Assembly: GCF_023283845.1 (NCBI RefSeq)
Contig: NZ_JAKILC010000008.1
Location: 62,001 to 126,000, forward strand
Source of the DNA: Shewanella marinintestina
GTDB lineage: Bacteria; Pseudomonadota; Gammaproteobacteria; Enterobacterales; Shewanellaceae
DNA length: 64,000 nt
Direction: 5' to 3'
Shown: positions 56,901 to 64,000 of the stretch, piece after piece
Position numbering within the stretch: position 1 is the first letter of the stretch
How the letters are laid out: every line of letters starts with the position of its first letter
Position numbers and translations under genes: made by a program
Notes under the pieces: generated by a model
Databases searched by the model: none
What the model was told of the DNA's origin: nothing
The model's input: only the letters and a program-made list of their open reading frames with translations

Positions 56901-57028
56901 TTGATAGTAAACTCAGGAAACTCCAACTGGCCTAAGCTTAGGAATGAAATACTACCGCCAACCAGTAGCAGTAAAGCAAACATCCAGCTTATGACTTTAT
57001 GGGTTATGGAATATTCAGCAAAATTCAT
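53948..57028 (-). CDS. RND efflux transporter (HAE1-type)
   Basis: A 1026-residue inner-membrane pump. N-terminal FAEYSITHKVISWMFALLLLVGG, the porter-domain phrase TAYPGASPEQVEEEVTLPLE, the proton-relay TM4 segment GALIIALGMLVDNAIVVTEG with its Asp, and the second half repeat MALLGLLSLTGMIIKNGIVLVDQI are typical of AcrB/MexB relatives. It is downstream of its adaptor gene (128 bases) and ends at a terminator. It exports drugs, dyes or metabolites; substrate unknown. No outer-membrane channel gene is present here, so it would use a TolC encoded elsewhere. Confidence 0.95.
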   Translation of the reverse strand: MNFAEYSITHKVISWMFALLLLVGGSISFLSLGQLEFPEFTIKQALVVTAYPGASPEQVEEEVTLPLEDALQQLDGIKHIISVNSAGLSQIEIEVKENYDASELPQMWDEVRRKINDKAVELPPGVMTPSVIDDFGDVYGILLNVSGEGYTDRELQNYADFLRRELVLVDGIKKVTIAGIVNEQVVVEISQQKLNGLGLDQNYIYSLVNSQNVVSNAGSILVGDNRIRIHPTGEFNNVSQMERLVISTPGSAKLIYLGDIAKIYKDTEETPDSIYHADGNKALSIGISFSSGVNVVKVGEAVNERMLELNSELPIGMSLDTVYDQSKMVDQTVNGFLVNLAESIAIVIGVLLIFMGVRSGLLMGLVLLLTILGTFVVMNILNIELQIISLGALIIALGMLVDNAIVVTEGILIGIKRGQSRLETAKQVISQTQWPLLGATIIAIIAFAPIGLSDNATGEFCISLFQVLLISLFISWITAMTLTPFFCNLMFKDGVISEDENDDPYKGWLFQLYRQTLNLAMRFRAVTLLLVIAALISSVVGFGHVKNVFFPASNTPMFFVDVWMPEGSDIKATERLISRIETDLLEQQKIQDTGLVNLTTVIGQGAQRFVLSYVPEKGYKAYGQILLEMTDLETLNKYMRVLERELSLKYPEAQYRFKYMENGPSPAAKIEARFYGEDPQVLRQLAAQAETILKDEPTAVGVRHNWRNQVTLVRPQLALAQARETGISKQDLDNALLTNFSGQQVGTYRENSHLLPIIARAPAQERLDAESIWKLQIWSSENNTFVPVTQVVSDFTTEWEDPLIMRRDRKRVISVLADPVNGTGETADSVFRKIKTDIEAISLPAGYELEWGGEYETSMEAQESVFSSIPLGYLAMFLITVLLFNSVRQPLVIWFTVPLSLIGVVSGLLLFDAPFSFMALLGLLSLTGMIIKNGIVLVDQINLELSQGKEAYQAVVDSAVSRVRPVLMAAITTMLGMIPLLSDAFFGSMAITIIFGLGFASVLTLIVLPVTYTLAFRIAYPHKQSA

Positions 57029-57092
57029 GTGCTAATCTCTTGTAAAGCGTGCTCGAAATCGTCCCAGCTTTGATAACTGAGAAAGCTTAGAT

Positions 57093-57124
57093 AACTAAAA
57101 TTGTCGAGAACTAAAAATTGTCGA
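57093..57124. repeat. Short direct repeat between adaptor and pump genes
   Basis: AACTAAAATTGTCGA at 57093-57107 and AACTAAAAATTGTCGA at 57109-57124 lie in the 128-base gap. Probably a small slippage product. Confidence 0.6.
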
Positions 57125-57156
57125 TAAGTGAAAGTATCTATATTAGAGGGGGGCGT

Positions 57157-58239
57157 TTACACGCCACGTTGCCAGCGTAGTGGCTTAACTTGTAGATCTT
57201 CAGACAGATACTGTACGCCCGCCACCACGATTTGGTCGCCTACGCTAATACCATCAACAATCTCAATGCCATCAGTGGTGACTTTACCTAAAGTCACAAT
57301 ATGTTGGTTCACTTTGCCAAGCTCTGAGTTGTAGGCCCAAACGACATGTTGACCGTCCAGATCGCGTTTGCTGATAGCCGCAGCTGGTAAAACAGCATTG
57401 ACGCTTTTAGCGCTATGGTTAGCAATATCAACAGTGAGTTCAGCGCTCATGCCCGGCAGTACCGTCATGTTGCTAGGGCGAGGCAGAGTAAATACCACCT
57501 CATAACTCTGAGTACCTGGGGTGACTTGGGTCGCGTGCTCTTTCAATGACGCGTTAAAAGTAAGGCTCGGATTATTAGCAAAGCGCACCACAGGTTGAGT
57601 CACGGCATTAGGGTTAAATTGCGTCACGCTGCTGGTTAGCGATTCAGGTACTTGAATAACAACATCAATATTGCTGTCCTTTTGCAATACCAATACTGAC
57701 TGATTAGCTTGGATCATCTGGTAGTTATCAATCGCAATCTTAGCAACAGTGCCATTGTAAGGAGCGGTAAGCTCGGTGTAACTTAGCTGATCTTGCGCGC
57801 TAGCAAGATTGGCTTTAGATGACTTTAACTGCGCCGAGGCCAAGTCATAGTCTGCTTGAGAGATAAGCTCACGGCGCAGTAGTTCGCCCTTACGCTTAAA
57901 GTCCGCTTTAGCCAGTTCATAGTCAGCTTCACGGTTAAGCAAGGTGTTACGGGCATCACGGCTATCGAGACGCGCAAGAACATCGCCTTTTTCAACCTGT
58001 TGACCTTCAACCAAGTCAAAATCGACTAAGTGGCCAGACAGTCTAAACGACAGTTCTGCTTGCTTAGTGGCGGCCACTTTAGCCGGAAAAGCACGCATTG
58101 AGCCTGCATTAACATCGGTAACCTCAAAAAGTTTTACTGGTCGAATGCTGCTAGGCACGACTTCAGTCGATTCTGCACTGCAGCCAGAAATAACGGCAGC
58201 CAAAATGAGGAGAGAAAGAGAAGTCGTTAACTTATTCAT
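57157..58239 (-). CDS. RND periplasmic adaptor lipoprotein
   Basis: A 360-residue membrane fusion protein with lipobox VISGC (Cys about 20), so it is anchored by lipid to the inner membrane. The lipoyl half KQAELSFRLSGHLVDFDLVEG and VEKGDVLARLDSRD, an alpha-hairpin (LNREADYELAKADFKRKGEL), the second half TELTAPYNGTVAKIAIDNYQ, and the C-terminal membrane-proximal domain are in order. GGAATTC precedes the ATG. It is divergent from the LysR gene by 266 bases. Pairs with the RND transporter. Confidence 0.93.
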   Translation of the reverse strand: MNKLTTSLSLLILAAVISGCSAESTEVVPSSIRPVKLFEVTDVNAGSMRAFPAKVAATKQAELSFRLSGHLVDFDLVEGQQVEKGDVLARLDSRDARNTLLNREADYELAKADFKRKGELLRRELISQADYDLASAQLKSSKANLASAQDQLSYTELTAPYNGTVAKIAIDNYQMIQANQSVLVLQKDSNIDVVIQVPESLTSSVTQFNPNAVTQPVVRFANNPSLTFNASLKEHATQVTPGTQSYEVVFTLPRPSNMTVLPGMSAELTVDIANHSAKSVNAVLPAAAISKRDLDGQHVVWAYNSELGKVNQHIVTLGKVTTDGIEIVDGISVGDQIVVAGVQYLSEDLQVKPLRWQRGV

Positions 58240-58505
58240 AACGCGAATTCCATTGATTGTGACAAAATGTAATTTAGAGGTTGGTAAAGATAACAGGGCT
58301 TATCGTTGAGTAAAATGGAATTATATGGAATCATGGGTTCCGAAAAATGAAACCGTTAAAGCTTGATTTGACGTGGCGACTGTGAACAAAGTAATAGTGA
58401 AAAACGATGTGTAGTTAGCATTTAGTTTGCAACTCGATACCAATATGGCGATTGGTGCAGAGCTTTTAGCCGTGATTAACCTCGTAAGCAGAGTAGAACC
58501 TTGTT

Positions 58506-59456
58506 ATGAAAACCGAAGATATTGCCTTATTCCACCGGATCGTTGAAACCGGTAGCTTAGTTGAGGCCGCAGATATATTAAACCTGCCTAAATCAACCTT
58601 AAGCCGCCGCTTACATGCGCTTGAAGAGGAGCTGAATGTAAAACTGTTTCATCGCCAGAGTAGGGCGATGACACTGACGGCGTCGGGCAGCCATTTCTAC
58701 GATAAAACCACAGGCATGCTAGCCACGCTTGAGCAAACCTTATCTGAGCTTAATGGCCAAGATGCTGAGGTGTCTGGTCATCTGCGTATTTTGATCTTCC
58801 CGATCCCTGAGCTGATGCATATTACCCATGCCATTTTTGAGTTTATGGATCTGCATCCAGAGCTAACGGTAGAAATTATTGTTAGCACTGAGCCGCAAGA
58901 TATGATTCGCAATAACATTGACTTAGCGTTTATGCTCGAAGATGCCTTTAACGAAAATGAGATGGTCGCGCGGCATATCATTAGCGAAACCGTGCACTTT
59001 TTTGCAAGCCCTGACTACTTAGCTAAAGCTGGTCATCCACGAAGCCCAGAAGAGCTACCCCAGCATAATTCAATTTTATTCCGTTACCCTAATGGGCGTA
59101 TTTTTAACGATGTGCCTTTTGGTAAAGACCGTACTCTGTCGGTAAAAGGTAACTTGTGTGTCAACAGTTTAGCGACCTGCTTAGAAGCCACCTTAATGGG
59201 GCGGGGGATCTCTATGATGCCACTGCCTTTTGCTAAAGAGCACATTGAAAGTGGCGAGTTAGTGATGCTGTTTGAAGATGTCGAACCTTATGAGGGCAAG
59301 TGCTTTTTGGTGTATCCATCGAGACGCTTTATTAGCTTGGCGAGTCAACGTTTTATCGATTTTATGATGTTAGCTATGGAAGAGTGTATGCAAAATGGCA
59401 GCGGCCGCTGTGACCGCGAGATCAGACTCAGAGGTGCAATCAAGTCGATGATCTAA
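58506..59456 (+). CDS. LysR-family transcription regulator
   Basis: A 316-residue protein. The winged-helix domain starts at KTEDIALFHRIVETGSLVEAADILNLPKSTLSRRLHALEEELNVKLFHR in sections (about 2-50), with a C-terminal periplasmic-binding-like effector domain (about 92-300). It is transcribed away from the RND adaptor gene across 266 bases, the classic position of a LysR activator of a divergent pump operon. The inverted segment GGAAT/ATTCC near 58317-58351 may be part of its site. Effector unknown. Confidence 0.92.
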   Translation: MKTEDIALFHRIVETGSLVEAADILNLPKSTLSRRLHALEEELNVKLFHRQSRAMTLTASGSHFYDKTTGMLATLEQTLSELNGQDAEVSGHLRILIFPIPELMHITHAIFEFMDLHPELTVEIIVSTEPQDMIRNNIDLAFMLEDAFNENEMVARHIISETVHFFASPDYLAKAGHPRSPEELPQHNSILFRYPNGRIFNDVPFGKDRTLSVKGNLCVNSLATCLEATLMGRGISMMPLPFAKEHIESGELVMLFEDVEPYEGKCFLVYPSRRFISLASQRFIDFMMLAMEECMQNGSGRCDREIRLRGAIKSMI

Positions 59457-59504
59457 TTTGCTCTAAAGTCGTTTTAACTTGTTTAGGCAGCTTGTTAATA
59501 CAGA

Positions 59505-60161
59505 TTAATCTGGCGTGACGATTAGCCCGAGCGGCGCCAGCAGTTGCTCTTGCTGCCACTGGTTAATCATTACTCCTTCAAGACTGACCACTCTCGGATC
59601 GAGCCCATCAAGCTCAATTCGAGTGATATTGGCTCCTTGTAACTCAAAGGTGCCCCATTGCTCTGCTGAAAACTCACCACCACTTAAATCGCTGCCTTTG
59701 AGAGAGCTAGCGGTTAAGTTGGCGCCGCGCCAACGGTTGTCGAACAGCTCGCATTCTTCAAGCAACAGACCACCTAAATCGGCATAAGCTAAGTTACAAG
59801 CCGTGATATAAGCTGAGCAAAAGTAGCTTTTAGCGGTAATGTAATTAGCAAAGCTAGCGCGGCTAAAGTCGCTGCCTTGCAAGTTGCTATCTCGCAGTTC
59901 AAGGCCATAACAGCGTGCGCCTTTAAATAGCGCCATGCTCAAGTTACAGTGCTTAAAACTAGCGCTGGTGAGTGTGGTGTAGCTGAAGTCACAGCCTTCA
60001 TCTTCGCCAGGCACAATAAATTTGCAGCGAATAAACTGGGCATCGGTTAAATCACTGTGGTTAAAGCGGCAATGGTAAAAACTGCAGTTTTCAAAGCGGG
60101 CATCTTGCAAGTCTTGATCGCTAAAATCTTCATCATTAAAGATCTGGTCAATTGCGTGCAT
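59505..60161 (-). CDS. qnr: Qnr-family pentapeptide-repeat protein
   Basis: A 218-residue protein from ATG 60161 (GGAG seven bases upstream; the upstream ATG at 60191 would add ten residues). The right-handed quadrilateral helix is visible as consecutive A(D/N)LXX repeats: FSDQDLQDARFENCSFYHCRF, then ANLTASSLKGSDLSGGEFSA. The Qnr-diagnostic ends YFCSAYITACNLAYADL and LDGLDPRVVSLEGV, and WQQEQLLAPLGLIV are close to QnrA as I remember it, and the length is the same. Qnr protects gyrase and topoisomerase IV from quinolones. It follows the MATE gene by 35 bases, so both lie in one operon. Confidence 0.95.
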   Translation of the reverse strand: MHAIDQIFNDEDFSDQDLQDARFENCSFYHCRFNHSDLTDAQFIRCKFIVPGEDEGCDFSYTTLTSASFKHCNLSMALFKGARCYGLELRDSNLQGSDFSRASFANYITAKSYFCSAYITACNLAYADLGGLLLEECELFDNRWRGANLTASSLKGSDLSGGEFSAEQWGTFELQGANITRIELDGLDPRVVSLEGVMINQWQQEQLLAPLGLIVTPD

Positions 60162-60196
60162 AGTGCCGCTCCTTGGAGAAATGTTTGGCAAGGGGA

Positions 60197-61558
60197 TTAT
60201 GTTTGGCTGACAACAATGGCGGTTTTATCAGGTTCAGAGATCCGTGTCGCCAAAATATAACAAGCAATACCCATAATGGCGTTAGTGATTGGCAGCGCAA
60301 GCAGTAAGCCCTTAACTCCACCAAGATATGAACCTAACGCAGCCAGTGGCAGCATGATTAAAAACAAGCGGCACACATTCAAGATGAGTGAGCTCATTGG
60401 TCTGTGATAGGCATTGAGTGACGTCGCTACTAAGATCACAATCCCCAGCGGGCCGTAGGCTGCAGGCAGCACTAGAATGTAAAAGGTCAGCCACTCAATC
60501 ACTTGTGGATCGCTACTAAATAGCTCAGCCAGAGGCTGGGCTAAAAACAGCAGTGGCAAATACAATAAGGTTTGAAACACCAGTACAAACTTAAGTGACA
60601 GCATGAGTGCGCCGCGAGCACGAGCTTTTTGACCCGCACCTAAATTTTGCGCCACAAACGGCACTAAGCTCGATGACAATGCCATGACCGCAATCAACAT
60701 CACCGACTCCAGTCGAGTGCCCGCACCAAAGGCCGCCACTGCGCTGTGATCAATTCGCGCCAGCATCGCCATAATAATCGCGTTAGCCAACGGGTTAAGT
60801 AGATTCATTACTGCGGCAGGCTGAGCAATATGCGCCAGTTGCTTCCAATTACACTTTAAGCGCTCAATATTAGGCTCAACAAACTCAACCAGATGACGCT
60901 TAAATATCAAAAGATGAGTCGATAAAGAGAGTGCTACCACCCAAGAGATAACGGTCGCAATAGCAGCGCCTTCAATTTCTAAGCGCGGGAATGGCCCGAT
61001 ACCAAAGATAAGCAGTGGGTCGAGAATAAGGTTAATCAATGCGGCCAGCATCATGATTTTAGCCGGTGATTTAGTATCGCCAGTCGCGCGTAGACCTTGG
61101 TTACCCACCATTAATAACACCAATAACGGTGCACCTAAGTACCAGATAAACATGTACTCATGGATCAGCGGTAAGCTTGAATCGTTGGCCCCAAGTAGGC
61201 TAAATAACGGGTCGATGCACAAGCTGCCGAGCAGGGCTATTGCCGCAATAAGCAAGAAGGTCAGCATTAAGGCGTCGTGTAAAAACACTTTGGCTTTATC
61301 GGCATGACCGCCGCCAATTAAACGCCCAAGATTGGTCGATACTCCAGCGCCAATGCCGATGGCAATGCTAGAGATAATCAGGGTCACCGGAAAGGTAAAG
61401 CTAATCGCAGCTAAGGCTTCAGTGCCTAACTGGCTGATAAAAAAAGTGTCAACGAGGCTGAACCCGAGAATGGTTAGAATACCAATCAGGTTTGGAAGGC
61501 TCATATTTAGCAGTACACGACCAATTGGCTGAGTAAGCAGCCCGTGTCTGTCTCGCAT
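60197..61558 (-). CDS. MATE-family multidrug efflux transporter
   Basis: A 453-residue protein from ATG 61558 (MRDRHGLLTQPIGRVLLNMS), the usual family length and beginning. An open frame continues to 61702, but it overlaps the groES promoter and lacks support. About twelve membrane segments. Motifs LVDTFFISQLGTEALAAISFTFP, IGIGAGVSTNLGRLIGGG and LRATGDTKSPAKIM are typical. MATE carriers export cationic drugs, including fluoroquinolones, with sodium or proton. It is upstream of qnr in the same orientation, 35 bases apart. Confidence 0.93.
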   Translation of the reverse strand: MRDRHGLLTQPIGRVLLNMSLPNLIGILTILGFSLVDTFFISQLGTEALAAISFTFPVTLIISSIAIGIGAGVSTNLGRLIGGGHADKAKVFLHDALMLTFLLIAAIALLGSLCIDPLFSLLGANDSSLPLIHEYMFIWYLGAPLLVLLMVGNQGLRATGDTKSPAKIMMLAALINLILDPLLIFGIGPFPRLEIEGAAIATVISWVVALSLSTHLLIFKRHLVEFVEPNIERLKCNWKQLAHIAQPAAVMNLLNPLANAIIMAMLARIDHSAVAAFGAGTRLESVMLIAVMALSSSLVPFVAQNLGAGQKARARGALMLSLKFVLVFQTLLYLPLLFLAQPLAELFSSDPQVIEWLTFYILVLPAAYGPLGIVILVATSLNAYHRPMSSLILNVCRLFLIMLPLAALGSYLGGVKGLLLALPITNAIMGIACYILATRISEPDKTAIVVSQT

Positions 61559-61661
61559 AGGGAAGTCTTGCCTCGTCTTTACTCGGAGGGCGATTCTATC
61601 AGGATTGCCGCAAATTTTATCCGCGTGAGTTAAAAAAAACGGATTTATTTTGTAAATAGGC

Positions 61662-61690
61662 CTTGGATCTAACGACATTAACCCCCATGT
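61662..61690 (+). promoter_or_regulatory. Sigma32 heat-shock promoter of groES-groEL
   Basis: A -35 like CTTGGAT (61662-61668) and a -10 CCCCATGT (61683-61690) with a 14-base spacer; the -10 matches the sigma32 consensus CCCCATNT exactly, and the -35 is one base from CTTGAAA-type. It lies about 115 bases before the groES start. Confidence 0.8.
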
Positions 61691-61804
61691 ATCGAACATC
61701 AAGCGACAGTTTTGATTTTACTTAAGTGAAATCGAGTAAAGTCGTTACTAACTTTAAAAGCCTGCAGATAAGTTTAGGCATAAATACAATTGGAGCATCC
61801 ATCG

Positions 61805-62095
61805 ATGAATATTCGTCCATTACATGATCGTGTCATTGTTAAGCGTTCAGAAGTTGAATCAAAGTCAGCGGGTGGCATCGTGCTAACAGGTAGTGCTGCT
61901 GAGCAGTCTAGCCGCGGTGAAGTTCTTGCTGTAGGCAACGGACGTATTCTTGAAAACGGTACTGTACAGCCACTAGACGTTAAAGTTGGCGACATCGTTA
62001 TTTTCAACGAAGGTTACGGCGTAAAGAAAGAAAAAATCGATGGTGAAGAAGTACTAATCCTGTCTGAATCAGATCTAATGGCTGTAGTGAGCTAA
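61805..62095 (+). CDS. groS: Co-chaperonin GroES
   Basis: A 96-residue protein starting at ATG 61805 ([29 protein letters not shown]), with GGAGC upstream. The mobile loop [18 protein letters not shown] and C-terminal [12 protein letters not shown] are typical. It caps GroEL during ATP-dependent protein folding. groEL follows 90 bases downstream. Heat-shock promoter upstream. Confidence 0.98.
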   Translation: MNIRPLHDRVIVKRSEVESKSAGGIVLTGSAAEQSSRGEVLAVGNGRILENGTVQPLDVKVGDIVIFNEGYGVKKEKIDGEEVLILSESDLMAVVS

Positions 62096-63829
<1,734 letters not shown>

Positions 63830-63862
63830 TTTTTACTTTTTTGCTGGTCTAAATCGGTGATT

Positions 63863-63912
63863 ACGGCGTTGCGGCTCGCTCGTGTAGGTGAACTACACGT
63901 CGCTCACAGCGC
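63863..63912. repeat. Imperfect palindromic element after groEL
   Basis: An imperfect inverted repeat with outer arms GGCGTTG/CAGCGCC and inner CGTGTAG/CTACACG. No T-run follows, so it is not a clear terminator. Looks like a dispersed REP-like element of the genome. Confidence 0.5.
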
Positions 63913-64000
63913 CTTGTACTAACCCGATTTATCCGGCGCAAAAATAGCAAAAATACTCTGCTGGTCTATAGCTCAAAAGCTTAAAACCACTTCTTGTAGA

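Noticed and set aside
61559..61702. N-terminal extension of the MATE gene
   Set aside because: The added residues have no family match and overlap the sigma32 promoter of groES.

Overview
The window looks like a chromosomal segment of a marine gammaproteobacterium, most likely Shewanella. Supporting genes are groES-groEL with a sigma32-type promoter, rapA, rraB, darP (yjgA), pmbA, a plsC very close to the enteric enzyme, DUF3530, DUF3016 and TorF-type outer-membrane proteins, several c-di-GMP and CheC-type signalling proteins, and a chromosomal Qnr protein (the Shewanella/Vibrio group is the known reservoir of such genes). I saw no rRNA, tRNA, CRISPR array, prophage or intact insertion sequence.

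Layout. 1-4195: the end of a tripartite export operon (TolC-like protein, HlyD-like adaptor, two ABC-2 permeases, no ATPase in view). 4402-7697 (minus): a large Ig-like lipoprotein and darP. 7926-9266: pmbA. 9464-13911: an arsenic island arsR-acr3-gapdh-arsJ, with a hairpin in every intercistronic gap and three decayed tandem copies of the arsJ start in front of arsJ. 14144-19461: an AGCS symporter, a small protein, an outer-membrane protein, HU, a double-receiver protein, a membrane protein and a DUF4240 protein. 19541-23081: two small secreted or anchored proteins, a DUF3016 gene preceded by an eight-copy octanucleotide repeat, and an EAL-CBS-GGDEF protein. 23450-30698: a helical hypothetical, a TraB/GumN protein, a MaoC-like hydratase, an aldo/keto reductase, formate-tetrahydrofolate ligase, an MscS channel and a Zn-ribbon membrane protein. 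30890-31015: an unlabelled 41-residue membrane peptide. 31250-34650: a zinc-acquisition cluster (Cys/His secreted protein, His-rich outer-membrane protein, ZnuA-like and ZnuB-like proteins, no ATPase). 34868-36036: plsC and rraB. 36113-38093 (minus): a coupled REC-CheC and PAS-GGDEF pair. 38482-45666: a crotonase, a UPF0114 protein, DUF3530, rapA and a PhoH/PIN ATPase. 45849-53684: a seven-domain hybrid kinase, a secreted metzincin protease, a DFSK-repeat protein and two small membrane or secreted proteins. 53948-59456: an RND pump with a divergent LysR regulator. 59505-61558 (minus): a MATE-qnr operon. 61662-63829: groES-groEL.

Genes that appear to work together. In the ars operon the GAPDH can make 1-arseno-3-phosphoglycerate from arsenate, which ArsJ exports, while Acr3 exports arsenite; no arsenate reductase gene is present here. 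The zinc cluster suggests outer-membrane capture by a His-rich barrel followed by periplasmic binding and inner-membrane import. MATE plus Qnr pairs a multidrug exporter with a gyrase-protecting protein. The REC-CheC/GGDEF pair and the EAL-CBS-GGDEF protein connect phosphorelay signalling to c-di-GMP.

Starts were chosen from ribosome-binding sites and family alignment recalled from memory; no database search was run. Family names are recognition from sequence motifs.
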